Shown here one piece after another: positions 32,718 through 43,909 of a stretch of DNA of 64,000 bases. Positions within the stretch are counted from its first letter, which is position 1. Every line of letters starts with the position of its first letter. The DNA is from Gambelia wislizenii. Its lineage: Eukaryota > Chordata > Lepidosauria > Squamata > Crotaphytidae. The position numbers were made by a program, and so were the translations under genes. Location of the stretch: the NCBI GenBank assembly GCA_030847615.1, contig JAUMIR010000002.1:118118309-118182308 (forward strand), read 5' to 3'. Under the pieces are notes generated by a model. It did not search any database. It was not told the origin of the DNA and was given only the letters and a program-made list of their open reading frames with translations.

Positions 32718-33872
32718 CATAGAATCATAGCATTGGAAAGGGCCTCATAGGCTATTGAGTTCAACCCCCTGCTCCCCCATGCTCAATGCATGAACACCAG
32801 TTAGAGAGCATTCCCAGCAGGTAGATCTCCAGCTTCTTTTTGAAAATACCCCGAGAAAGACTCTAGGTAATTGGTTCTAGTGAGGAATTGCTCTTACCAT
32901 CAAGAAGTTCCTTCTAATGTTCAATTGAAATCTTCCCCCCTCTAACTTAAAACCATTAGACCTGGTACTACCCCCTAAAGCACCAGAGAACAAATCTGCA
33001 CCTTCCTCTTTGTGACAGCCTTTTAGATATTTCATAGAATCATAGGGTTAGAAGATACCTCAAGGGCCATCCAGTCCAACCTGCCATGCAGGAATACACA
33101 ATCAAATCATTGCCGACAGATGGCCATCCAGCCTCTGTTTAAAAATCTCCAAAGAAGGAGACTCCACCACCCTCCAAGGCTGTGCATTCCACTGCCGAAC
33201 AGCTCTTACTGTCAGGAAGTTCTTCCTAAAGTTTAGGTGGAATCTCTTTTCCTGTAGTTTGAACCCATTGCTCCGTGTCCTAGTCTCTGGAGTAGCAGAA
33301 AACAAGCTTGCTCCATCTTCAATATGACATCCCTTCAAATATTTAAACATGGCTATCATGTCCCCTCTGGACCTCTCTTCTCCAGACTAAACATGCCCAG
33401 CTCCCTAAGCCACTCATCATAGGGCATGGCCTCCAGACCACCCACCATCCTGGTCGCCCTCCTCTGGATCCGATCCAGCTTCCCGGTATCCTTTCCGGAA
33501 TTGTGGTACCCAGAACTAGACACAGTATTCCAGGTGAGGTCTGACCAAAGCTGAATACAATGGCACTATTACTTCCCTTGATCTGGACACTCCTATTAAT
33601 GCAAACTAGAATCGCATTGGCTTTTTTAGCTGCTGCATCACACTGCTGACTCATATTCAGCTTGTGGTCCACTAAGACTCCTAGATCCTTTGCACATGTA
33701 CTGCCCTCAAGCCATGTGTCACCCATCCTATATCCGTGCATTTCATCATGTAGTGCAGTCATGTCACTCCTCAGTCTGCTCTTCGCCAGGCTGAACGTGG
33801 CCAACTCCTTCAGCCTTTTCTTGTATATTTTGTTCTCCTTACCTCTTGTCATCTTTTTTGCCCTCCTCCATC
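32718..33872 (-). mobile_element. Older CR1, split in two by a younger CR1
   Basis: 32718-33035 is a CR1 3' end of a divergent subfamily (catagaatcatagcattgg...). 33740-33872 continues it upstream: the minus strand decodes 'KRLKELATFSLAKSRLRSDMTAL'. Removing 33036-33739 brings the two parts together within the 'MTAL..E..KYLKGCH' segment of CR1 ORF2. Confidence 0.85.
33036..33739 (-). mobile_element. Younger CR1 inserted into a CR1
   Basis: It begins with the CR1 end 'agaatcataggg' and decodes '[32 protein letters not shown]' and '[20 protein letters not shown]' (minus strand), then upstream 'DLGVLVDHKLNMSQQCDAAAKKAN'. ATTTCAT flanks it at 33029-33035 and 33740-33746. The 199-codon frame running to 33942 is a fusion of both CR1 copies and is not a gene. 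Confidence 0.88.
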
Positions 33873-36563
33873 TCCTACTTTGAACTAACCACATTAATGA
33901 CAATAAATGAATAATAAAATTGGAACTGAATATGGAGTGCACAGTTTTTAGGTTTCACTTTCTTAAAAATAACAATTTTTTTTTTAAAAAAACAAAAACC
34001 TGCTAGTGAGCAATGCACAACAAGAACACTTGTGGATTATCTGTTGTTTTATCATATTTTTTCCATATTGGCCTGCTCTCATGTCATCTGTTCATGAGTC
34101 ATCAGGTGCAGTCTATCTCCTTAGGGATTGCCTTCTCTCATGGGAGTTTCCTTGTACACTGAAGTCAGGCAAGGCTCTATACTTAAAGCCATTCATGCCT
34201 AATGTCTGTTTGGCTGGTAGGAGAGGTTGGGACTTTTCACTGTCAACATCCTCTGGAATTCCCTCCTCAGGGAGTCTTAACAGCCATATTCCACAATATT
34301 TTAGGCACGTAGGAAACTCCTTCCTTTTTGACAGGCTTTCAGGGTATTGGTTGAAAAATTCGTAGGTTTTTTAACCTAGAAATGGGGTGCACACATTGTC
34401 CTGCTGTTTTGAACTGGGTGATCCATTTATTTTAGTCATTCTTCTGGTTTATGTTATTCTTAGTTACTGCTCTTTCAAGTAATGTGGTCTTATATCTTGG
34501 GTGCTCAGCTGGGCTGTTTGGCAAGTCAAACTTTATTTTTTTTAAAAAAAAATGACTGACAGGTGAGAGAAGCAGCTTCCTACAACTTTTGGTTCCATAG
34601 CACACATCATATAGTATATACTTGGATTTTTCTCTTGCTCTGGTACATAGTAGCTCATCAGTGACATTTTGAGGAGCCTAAAGCATTATGGGAAGGAAAA
34701 TTAATTGGGTTTGACAAACCACAGCTATCCCATGGGTACCTGTGAGAGCAACATTTATTAAAGCCAGGCATAGAAAATAATGTTTAAAAAGCTCCAGTGC
34801 TCATTCACCTTTATTACAGCTATAAAAAACAAAATAGTGAGACAGAGTACTTTTTAACTTCACTGAGGTCTCTACCAAGATATTTGGCTTCCATTTGGGC
34901 AATAATCTTTTAAGAGAACCTTCTGCTGGGTGGATCTGGTAAACCCATTATTGATATTGATTTTCTACCTAGAAAGATGCAAGAAAACATATTTTTAGCC
35001 TGGTTAGTAAGTGATGTTTTGTTTTTGGTGTGGTCAGATATAGATAAGACTTTGTTAATGGGATGAAGAGGGAGAGACAAAGAGGTTCCTTAGCTTTACT
35101 TTTTAAAAAAATGTAACTTTTTTTATATGCACACTTAGTAGGAATTCAAGCTGTGTTTCAATTTCACATCCATTTTGAAATGTGGTTTCAAACAAGGCAG
35201 CAAATACCTTATTACCACTGTAACTCATCTGCAGAGCACTTATAATTTGCAAAGTGCTTTACAGTCTTCTATCTTCTTGCTCTCCTGAAATCCTGTAAAA
35301 TAAAACTCTGTCATCCTAATCCAGCAAAGGTCAGATGCAAACAGGGAGGCTGCATCAGTATAAGGATTCTCTTCTTGGATGAAGAGTCTCTGTTCTAGAT
35401 TGGATCCAGTAACAGCACATCCAGATAAACATTTTCCTTGTGCTATGCATTCAGACATAAGGAATTTGTATGCACTATGTGTTTATAAGTGGATGCACTT
35501 GTTTCCATTAACAGTACAATGCAACTGAGAGTATAGATCCTCATTTGTTGTCTTTGGCTTTGCAGACAACTGTTATCTGGATTTGGGTCCATTGTTTCTA
35601 GAATCATCATCATCATCAGGTCCAGAAAGGCATCTAGTTAAGCTCCTAGTATAAGTCAGGGTCATCTATGATCCCAGCTCCCAGCATCAATTGTCACCAG
35701 GCTGATTTATGTAGTCCAGACTGTGCTGTGTAGATGCACCACTGATGCTGCTTCTACAGCCTTAGGTAATTTCAGGTAGCAACTTAAAGCATAGAAAGCT
35801 ACTAGTGTATGCTAAATATCTGCTTGTGAAAACATGCTTCGTGGGGACTAACAAAAAGCCAAGGCACACTTTTACAAAGTGTGATGTTAGTTATAGATTA
35901 GATATTAGATGGTGAAGTGAATCTGGTTGTTGGTATTAATATTTTTGATTATTTGTGCAGGGTCACACAGTATTACATGGGGAAAGGAAATGAAGCTTGG
36001 ACTCCTCATACAGCTTCCTAACATTCTTAACGTTCTGCCAGGCAGATTTTCTTCTAACTTCTGAAGTTCAGTAAGGCAACTGAAATGCTTGTCTGATAAG
36101 ATGTTTCCCAAGGCAACTATCATTTGGGTGTGTGCATGTATGTGTGGCATAATGTAAAGCTCTTCTGTCACTACCACCTGACTTAGTATAAATGATAACT
36201 GGCAGGGAACAGAGCAAAATGAAATTAAACTAACAGCTTGATCTTGTTTATTTTAGCTGAAGTCAGTTCCATTGACTTCAGTGATATTTGCTTCCTATTA
36301 AGGGCTGGGGGAGCTGGAATAGATTTTCAGTACCAATCACTCACCTCAAGCCAGTTATCTAGATAACCCCTGATGGAAAAGGTGGGAGTAGTGCTGGTTA
36401 ATCTATTGAATTCTAGAAAAGGTGGATTGTAAACTGTAGTTAGAGAAGCTCTATTGTTTAGTCCCAGAACACTGTGAATGTCACAGTGGAGACAAAGGTA
36501 GACTTTGAGGGAAGGAATTTCTTTTACCTCTAGTCCTCGTGTGTGTATGTGCCTCCAAGTTGC
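33873..36563. other. Mostly unassigned; possible L2 remnant at 34110-34460
   Basis: 34200-34290 includes 'ctctggaattccctcctcaggga', the 'LWNSLLRE' block of L2 ORF2 (plus strand), within a 119-codon frame. The rest, to 36563, shows no family I recognise; frames are short. Confidence 0.35.
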
Positions 36564-36834
36564 CTTAGGCACTTGGCGCAGTGGTTAAATGCCAGTACTG
36601 CAAGTCACCATGTTGCAAGTTCGATTCCAGCGGGCTCCAAGGTTCACTCAGCCTTCCATCCTTTCATAGGTTGGTAAAGTGAGTACCCAGCTTGTGGGGG
36701 CAATTAGCTAACACACATTGGAAACTGTTTAATGCAGTGTAGATGTGTAAATACCTATTGCTTAAAACAATTTGTAAGCCGCTCTGATAGCCTTATGGCT
36801 GAAGAGCAGGGTATAAATAAATAAAAAAATAATA
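36564..36834 (+). mobile_element. tRNA-derived SINE, near-complete copy
   Basis: Same family as 28661-28947: 'ggcgcagtggttaaatgcc' (A box), 'caagttcgattcc' (B box), the same body and the 'gtaagccgctctgatagcc' tail with (ATAA)n. The first bases of the head differ. Confidence 0.9.
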
Positions 36835-38131
36835 ATTTTCATTTGGAAACAGATTAATGTTGCTGTTAATCTCAGTGGAAGAGGAAATGGCAGAGGTAAA
36901 GAATGGTACCCGCCCTGCAGGTTTTGGTGGTATTAGCCATGTAAACACAATAGTCTGCAAATGTGAAAACAGATACTTGGTAGAATGTGACGGTAGAGTA
37001 AGCAATGTTAGAGGCAGTAAGTGGAGGGGAGCAATAGATGCTGATGGCTCTGTTATCACAGAGATGGGAGAAAAACTACTTCAGTAATTAATTAGAGGTA
37101 CTGAGAAGTCTTGATCTCTGTGGCAACAGTCATTACAAATGCACACAGATGCTCCAACAAGCACAAATACAGGATAAATTTTACCCAGAAGACTGTCAGA
37201 CTACCTTCGCACTCTTAGCTACAGATGCAAATAGAGCTGATATAGTATCCTTTCAATCTTCTTCCCTTGTTGCTAACATCTATTCTGGGTATATGGAAGC
37301 TAGTACATGTGTTTCTCAGTGTTTGCTAATTAAGGAGCTCATACCATTGTGCTGGATTTTGTGGTAGAAGGGATTCCTCAAAAGACTGAGCAACCACATT
37401 TGTCCTTGAAATGCAACTGGAAAGTGAACATTTTGTCACTGCAAATCGTTGCGTGTGTGCAGTACAACACCCATCCACCCTTGTTATCCACAGACTCGAT
37501 ATTCATGGTTTCACTTACCTGCGCTCCACAAATGGAAATGTTTGTGGGCCACCACAGCTGTGTGCCAGCCACAAAAATGTTTACATGGTGTTCTTTCTGT
37601 TTGCATGGCTTATCTCAGCAGCCTGCAAGGAGTTATACGAAACCCAAACAGAGAGAAAGAGGCCCGCCAAACTAACTTATGTAGGCCTCCAAGCAGCTTT
37701 GGATACATATGCATATACAGATATACATTGCAAGTATGATGAAGAATGAAATAGAAGCCCAGCAACTGCACTCCTCACCAGTCTTCCAAAAACACAACCC
37801 ACTGCATTAAACTTCAGAGTATGTTTCCCTTTCTTTTTTTCTCTCATATATCAATATAGTGGTAGGAGATGTCCAGTGTCTCCAGTCCACAGCCAGTGAA
37901 TGCAACCTGTGTTCATCCTCTGCCACTCACTGTGGCAGAGAAATGAAACTCTGGACAGCTGTCAGATATACATGCCCTCAGTAAGCTGTGTTTGCACAAT
38001 AATCAAGGCAAAGATTCTTGGGTTTTTCTCCCAACTTTGTGTGTTGGAGACAGGGGCTGGAAACCCACCCACCCCCAACACGTCCTGCCAAGCTCCAACA
38101 CTGAATTAGCATGTCAGAATGATGTGTCACT
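36835..38131. other. Unassigned; weak Tigger-like scrap near 37484-37530
   Basis: 'cccttgttatccacag...atggtttcacttacc' resembles a decayed Tigger terminus. Overlapping 60-110 codon frames at 37350-37750 have no recognised domain. Confidence 0.35.
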
Positions 38132-38147
38132 GAGAATGATGTAACAT
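38132..38147. repeat. L1 target-site duplication, left copy (16 bp)
   Basis: GAGAATGATGTAACAT, repeated exactly at 45315-45330, bounds the composite L1 insertion. Confidence 0.88.
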
Positions 38148-38406
38148 TTCTGACATGTCAAAATGTCAGTTCTGCCAAAGTTATTATATTTGTTTCAAGC
38201 ATCACTATTCTCTCTCTCTCTGGCTTCTCTTCGCAAACTAAGATTCAGGAAGGACACATCCCGCGCTTTCTGCAAGCGCGCTGATGACTAAAAAGGCCAA
38301 TCCGAGATAGACAAGTCTGGTTCCAGAAAGCACAGCAGAAGGTTTCCTTGGGTGATGTTTCCGGGTTGTGATTTTTTCTGCGCTGTCGTTTCTCTTCAAG
38401 ACTTGT

Positions 38407-40281
38407 TCAGCGTGAGTTCTCAAATAAGGCTGCAGCATTGTGGATAGTGTGTCTCCATGCCTCCCAATGTGAGGCCAGGGCAGACCATTGTTGGTGATCA
38501 ATTTGGCCAAGCGTGAGATGTTGTTTCAGGGAGTCCTTGTATCGCTTTTTTGGAGCGCCCCTCTTACGCTGACCTGTGGCGAGTTCACCGTAGAATACTA
38601 TTTTGGGGAGGCGATGGTCCTCCATCCTAGAAACATGCCCTGCCCAGCGCAGCTGTGTTCTCAATATCATGGCCTCAATGCTGGTGATCCCTGCTTGCTC
38701 AAGGACAGCAACATTCATCACATAGTCAGTCCAGTGTATATTTATGATTGTGCATATATAGCGCTGATGAAAGCATTCGAGGAGTCGTAAGTGGTGGTGA
38801 TAGGTGACCCATGTTTCAGACCCATAAAGGAGAATCGACAGGACAATGGCTCTATACACACTGATTTTTGTGTTTCGCCTCAGGTGTTTATTACTCCAGA
38901 CTCTTTTGTAAAGTCTTCCAAGTGCGCTATGTGCCTTTGCTAATCTGTGATCAATCTCTTTGTCAATCTTGGCATCTGAGGAAATGGTGCTTCCCAGGTA
39001 GGTGAACTGCTGAATGGACTTAAGCACAGAGTTGCTGACAGCAATGCGGGGATGGTAGTGTTCGTCCTGTGGTGCAGACTGGTAAAGAACTTCCGTTTTC
39101 TTCAGGTTAACTTCCAGCCCAAACAGCTCTGCAGCTGTTGCAAAGCAGGATGTTAGACGCTGCAGAGCTGCTTCTGTGTGGGCAACAAGGGCAGCAGCAT
39201 CAGCGAAGAGCAGCTCACGGACTAGATAGTTTAGAGTCTTAGTGTGATCCCTCAGCCGGCTTAAGTTAAACAAGCTACCATCAGTACAGTAACATATATA
39301 GATGCCGTCTTCTTCTTCAAGCTGTGCCGTAGCCCTTTGGAGCATCATGCTGAAGAAGATTGTAAATAAAGTTGGAGCAAGGACACAACCTTGCTTCATT
39401 CCATTAGTTATTAGAAAGGGCTCTGAAAGAGCATCGCCATATCTGACTTGACCGCGCTGGCCCTTGTGTAGCAAGATAATCATTTTAAGGAATTTGGGGG
39501 GACATCCTAGTCTTTCCAGGATCTGCCACAGACCTTTCCTACTCACGGTGTCGAAAGCTTTGGTGAGGTCGACAAATGTTACATAGAGACCCTTGTTTTG
39601 CTCTCTACATTTCTCTTGCAGTTGTCTAAGGGCAAATACCATATCTGTAGTACTCCTATTGGCTCTGAAGCCACATTTGCTTTCAGGAAGAAGTTCTTTG
39701 GCAATGGCAGGAACTAATCTTTTCAGGAGTATCCTTGCAAGGATTTTTCCAGCAATAGAGAGCAGTGTTATGCCTCGATAGTTTGAGCAATCAGATTTTG
39801 CTCCTTTTTTCTTGTACAGGGTGATGATGACTGCATCTCGGAGATCTGATGGCAGTTCCCCCTTTTCCCAGCAATTCACAAGGTGCTTGTGGAATTTATC
39901 ATGGAGTACATGACCTCCGTGTTTCCAAACTTTAGGTGGGATTCCATCAATCCCAGCTGCCTTCCCGTTTTTCAACTGCTGTATGGCCTTAAGGGTCTCT
40001 GCCAAAGTGGGAGCTATGTCCAATTCATTTTTCATCGGTTTCTGTATCATATGTTGGATAGCTGAGCCTTGGACTACTCGGTTGGCACTAAAGAGACTTT
40101 GAAAGTGTTCAGCCCATCGATTCAGGATGGAGGCTTTATCAGTAATTAATGTTTGACCATCTGTACTGTATAAGGAGCTTTGGACCTGATAAGTAGGTCC
40201 AAACACTGCCTTAAGAGCTTCATAACATCCTCTAAGATCATCCAGATCTGCACAGTCTTTTCTGCTATATTGATCCACCAC
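38407..40281 (-). pseudogene. LINE-X copy 3 reverse transcriptase frame (624 codons)
   Basis: This is the longest continuous RT frame in the window: GITLLSIAGKILARILLKRL (about residues 169-188), RANRSTTDMVFALRQLQEKC, VTFVDLTKAFD, GMKQGCVLAPTLF, FADAAALVAH (catalytic FADD changed to FADA), YLGSTISSDAKIDKEID, LLYGSETWVTY, RWAGHVSRMEDHRLPKIVFYGELATG and a C-terminal conserved domain ending ENSR. A TGA at 38407 replaces the CAA of copy 2 and cuts off the zinc-finger tail. The FADA change alone should abolish polymerisation. Confidence 0.88.
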
Positions 40282-40823
40282 TTGTTCTGCATGTCTCGGA
40301 GTTTTTGTTGAAGTTTGCTACATGTGAGACGGAAAGCTGCTTTTCTTACATGGCGGGTTGGCTGGGCGAGGTATGCCTGGTGAGCAGTTATCTTCTTTGC
40401 CAACAGCTCCTGGATCTCTTGGTTGTTTTCATCAAACCAGTCTTGATTTTTCTTGTGGGAGAACCCGAGAGATTCTTCAGCAGACTGGGGGATACTGTTT
40501 TTGATATGTTGCCAAAGCACTGTAGGAGAAGGATCTATAGGATGGTCTTCAAGTTTTGTTTGCAGGTTTGCCTGGACGTTGTCTCTCATGGTAGCTTGTT
40601 GAAGATTGTTGACTTGGAGTCTCTTCTTTAAGATGCCACCCCTCTTAGGTTTGAACTTAAGATGAAGATTTAGTTTACATCTGACGAGGTGATGATCTGT
40701 CTGGAATTCTGCACTGGGCATCACTCGAGTATGGCAGACATCGCAAATGTTTCTCTGGCGGACTAGAACATAGTCAATGAGGTGCCAATGTTTGGATTGG
40801 GGATGCATCCAGGTTGTCTTCAA
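40146..40823 (-). pseudogene. LINE-X copy 3 endonuclease C-terminus and linker frame
   Basis: 225 codons beginning MKTTWMHPQSKHWHLIDYVLV, with the QTDHHLVRCKL block that ends the endonuclease, then a basic linker (KKNQDWFDENNQEIQELLAKK). The frame leaves register at about 40255, where copy 3 lacks bases present in copy 2 ('agaaaagacacaacactgtg'). Confidence 0.85.
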
Positions 40824-40835
40824 GCTGTCTGTCTG

Positions 40836-41396
40836 CTAAAAGATAGTGTTTGTAATAGTCAGCTGTTGTTCTGCACAGAACTCTAGCAGGAGGTGTCCAT
40901 TATCATTGCAATTTCCAACACCATGCTTGCCTAAGTCACCTTTCCAGGCTTCAGAGTTCTTTCCTACTTGGGCATTGAAGTCACCAAGGATAATAATTTT
41001 ATCTTTTACAGGGACTTTTTGTATGAGGTGGCATAGTTCTGTGTCGAATTTTTCTTTCTCTACAGGGTCAGCCTGCATAGTTGGGGCATATATACTAAAG
41101 AGAACAACATGTGGGAAGCGTAAGGAAATAATGTGATCAGAGTGTCCTGTTGGCAAGGTTTCAAGTTTGGAGGCAATGGAGTTTTTAATCATGAAGCCTA
41201 CTCCTGAAAGATGTTTTCCGGTTTTGAGTTTGCCAGACCAGTAAACTGTGTAGCCGGCACCGTGTTCTTTAAGGCTGCCTTCCTCATGGAGACGAACTTC
41301 ACTAAGAGCAGCGATCTCAATATTAAGTCGTGAGAGTTCATGGGCTATTAGAGCAGAACGACAATCAGGCCGTCCACTATCTGCAGAGTCTCGCAT
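40836..41396 (-). pseudogene. LINE-X copy 3 endonuclease N-terminal frame
   Basis: 186 codons starting MRDSADSGRPDCRSALIAHE, the best view of the family's ORF start. It has 'IAALSEVRLHEEGS' (residues about 33-46, active-site Glu block), 'FMIKNSIASK' and 'IILGDFNAQVGKNSEAW' (about 140-157), and ends at TITNTIF with a TAG where copy 2 has CAG. About 0.79 kb of 5' UTR precedes it, with no obvious ORF1. Confidence 0.85.
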
Positions 41397-42287
41397 GGTT
41401 CTGATGTTCCAGCATGCAAGCGTCAGTTTATTTACACTTTTGGATGCCAGTGTGTGCCTTTGTTTCTTTGCCTTGGTTTGACCACGTCAGAAGATTCCCA
41501 TTGGCCGTGGCTAGCCAACCAGGTAGTTGGGGATGAGCTTTCGTTTGGCCACCTTTTCTAGGCCCCTCTCCATATGGAGCAAGCAGTGCTCTCCTTTAAA
41601 AAGGCTGCTTGGTCGATCAGGATTCTGCCAAACAAGATTGTCATCTCCCGGGTCAGCCTCGAGCGACCAACGTCCTGAACCGCCTGCATGCAGGGTTGGG
41701 TCTGCGGCTTCCAGTGCATCTTTACACCTGCCGTTTCGTCCCTTGCCTATCGCTACAGGGCTTTTTTGGAATTGGATTTGTCCTTCGAGCCTGTGCAATG
41801 GATTTTTCTGGTGGAGCGCAGCATGCACAGAACTGGCCTCACCTTTTAAACCAAAGGTTCATCTGCTGTGGCCTTGCAAGCATGGATGGTAGCAGTGAGG
41901 TCCTCGGGCCGTAGGTTTGATTCGAGTTTCCTTCTCTTAGATGGTTGGCCTTACAGGGTTGGACGAGCACCATCTGCCCGGGTTTGGGATTAGAGTTTTC
42001 CTTCTCCTAGGACAGTTGCCATAAGGCTAGAGAGCCCATCCTGCCCTTTGACGCTCTTTGTCAGACCCTTCGGTTTTGACCTGTCTGCCATGGGAGACCT
42101 TACCGGTGGCTATTATGCCACCGCCAGCATAGCTCAAAACATCATTAGGGTACGCAAGCCTCTCACGACAAGGGGGCGTCAATGGAGAGGTCAAGCAATC
42201 ATGATAATAACGAATAATTGTGTTTTTCTAGAATGACAGAAAGGTCTATCAGAGTTCATCTGGGCAGGCAAAAAGCCAAGAATAAAA

Positions 42288-43817
42288 ATGAGATCTATAC
42301 AAGATGTGGTGGAAAGAGAAGGAATGGGGTTAACAGACATTAATCTTAATCTAAATGAATTTAAATCTCCAGGACCAGATGAACTACATCCAAGAGTATT
42401 AAAAGAGCTGGCAAATATAATCTCAGAGCCATTGGCAATAATATTTGAGAACTCCTGGAGAACAGGAGAAGTCCCAGCAGACTGGAGGAGGGCAAACGTT
42501 GTTCCCATCTTCAAAAAGGGGAAAAAAGAGGATCCCAACAACTATCGTCCAGTTAGTCTGACATCAATACCAGGGAAGATTCTAGAACAGATCATTAAAC
42601 AGAGAGTCTGTGAACATTTAGAAGGCAATGCCATAATCACAAAAAGTCAGCATGGGTTTCAGAGAAACAAGTCATGCCAGACTAATCTGATCTCTTTTTT
42701 TGATAAAGTTACCAGCTTGGTAGATGAAGGGAATGCTGTGGACATTGCATACCTTGATTTCAGTAAGGCCTTTGACAAGGTTCCCCATGACATTCTTGCA
42801 AACAAGCTTGTAGAATGTGGGCTAGACAAGTTAACTGTTCAATGGATTTGTAATTGGTTGACCGGCCGAACCCAAAGGGTGCTCAGCAGTGGCTCCTCTT
42901 CGTCTTGGAAAGATGTGACCAGTGGGGTGCCACAGGGTTCTGTCCTGGGCCCAGTGCTATTCAACATCTTTATCAATGACTTAGATGAGGGAATTAGGGG
43001 CATACTTATCAAATTTGCAGATGACACCAAATTGGGAGGAGTAGCTAATACCCTAGAGGACAGGATCAAAATTCAGAATGACCTGGATAGACTGGAGAGC
43101 TGGGCCAAAGCTAACAAAATGAAATTCAATACGGAGAAATGTAAAGTACTGCATTTAGGGCGGAAAAATGAAATGCATAAATATAGGATGGGAGAGACCT
43201 GGCTGAATGAGACTACGTGCGAAAGGGATCTAGGAGTCCTAGTAGACCACAAGTTGAACATGAGCCAACAGTGTGATGCGGCAGCTAAAAAGGCCAATGC
43301 AATTTTGGGCTGTATCAATAGAAGTATAGTGTCTAGATCAAGGGAAGTAATAGTGCCACTCTATTCTGCCTTGGTCAGACCTCACTTAGAATACTGTGTC
43401 CAGTTCTGGGCACCACAATTCAGAAAGGATATTGACAAATTGGAGCGTGTCCAGAGAAGGGCAACTAAAATGGTGAAAGGTCTGGAAACAATGCCTTATG
43501 AGGAGAGACTTAGGGAGCTGGGTATGTTTAGCCTGGAAAAAAGACGGTTTAGAGGCGATATGATAGCCCTGTTTAAGTATTTGAAGGGATGTCACGCTGA
43601 GGATGGAGCAGGCTTGTTTTCTGCTGCTCCAGAGACTGGAACACGGAGCAATGGGTGCAAGCTCCAGGAACAGAGATTCCACCTCAACATGAGGAGGAAC
43701 TTTTTGACAGTAAGAGCTGTTCGGCAGTGGAACGCACTCCCTCGGAGCGTGGTGGGGTCTCCTTCCTTGGAGGTCTTTAAACAGAGGCTGGATGGCCATC
43801 TGTCGGGGATGCTTTGA
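42288..43817 (+). CDS. CR1 reverse transcriptase frame with an L1-derived start (509 aa)
   Basis: The open frame has no internal stop. Residues about 1-17 (MRSIQDVVEREGMGLTD) are in-frame L1 ORF2 sequence; from about residue 18 onward it is CR1 ORF2. RT blocks: NYRPVSLTSIPGKILEQI, GFQRNKSCQTNL, AYLDFSKAFDKV, GVPQGSVLGPVLFNIFINDL, the catalytic FADDTKLGG (about 243-251), then LNMSQQCDAAAKKAN, PLYSALVRPHLEYC and the C-terminal [20 protein letters not shown]. The CR1 endonuclease is missing, so it cannot be an autonomous element. No promoter or splice acceptor is evident; expression is not implied. Confidence 0.8.
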   Translation: MRSIQDVVEREGMGLTDINLNLNEFKSPGPDELHPRVLKELANIISEPLAIIFENSWRTGEVPADWRRANVVPIFKKGKKEDPNNYRPVSLTSIPGKILEQIIKQRVCEHLEGNAIITKSQHGFQRNKSCQTNLISFFDKVTSLVDEGNAVDIAYLDFSKAFDKVPHDILANKLVECGLDKLTVQWICNWLTGRTQRVLSSGSSSSWKDVTSGVPQGSVLGPVLFNIFINDLDEGIRGILIKFADDTKLGGVANTLEDRIKIQNDLDRLESWAKANKMKFNTEKCKVLHLGRKNEMHKYRMGETWLNETTCERDLGVLVDHKLNMSQQCDAAAKKANAILGCINRSIVSRSREVIVPLYSALVRPHLEYCVQFWAPQFRKDIDKLERVQRRATKMVKGLETMPYEERLRELGMFSLEKRRFRGDMIALFKYLKGCHAEDGAGLFSAAPETGTRSNGCKLQEQRFHLNMRRNFLTVRAVRQWNALPRSVVGSPSLEVFKQRLDGHLSGML

Positions 43818-43909
43818 TTGTGATTTCCTGCGTGGCAGGGGGGTTGGACTGGATGGCCCTCGTGGTCTCTTCCAACTCTGCAATTCTATGATTCTATGAT
43901 TCTATGATT
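42341..43909 (+). mobile_element. CR1 LINE, 5'-truncated, with open ORF2 C-terminal half
   Basis: It runs from just before 'NEFKSPGPDELHPRVL' to the CR1 terminal repeat ATTCTATG ATTCTATG ATTCTATG at 43883-43909. It lies inside the L1, whose frame stops at 'GMGLTD' and resumes at 'YYYACCLTW'. The whole RT core is uninterrupted, so this is the youngest CR1 in the window. The exact 5' junction is uncertain by about 10 bp. Confidence 0.92.

Larger units (their letters stand above)
38205..42190 (-). mobile_element. LINE-X copy 3: full-length, inserted in the L1
   Basis: An element of about 3.99 kb, colinear with copy 2 from the GCCAGAGAGA 3' end to the same 5' end (reverse complement of 'gggggcgtcaatgga'). 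The TSD is TCAAGCA(A)TCA at 38195-38204 and 42191-42201, differing by one base. Domains read from right to left: 5' UTR 42190-41397, endonuclease 41396-40660, RT about 39830-39100, C-terminal domain to about 38280. A stop splits the endonuclease near 40834, a small deletion near 40255 shifts the frame, and the second catalytic aspartate of the RT is alanine (FADAAALVAH). Confidence 0.92.

Noticed and set aside
33343..33942. 199-codon minus-strand frame
   Set aside because: It crosses the junction of two CR1 copies and is a nested-insertion artefact.
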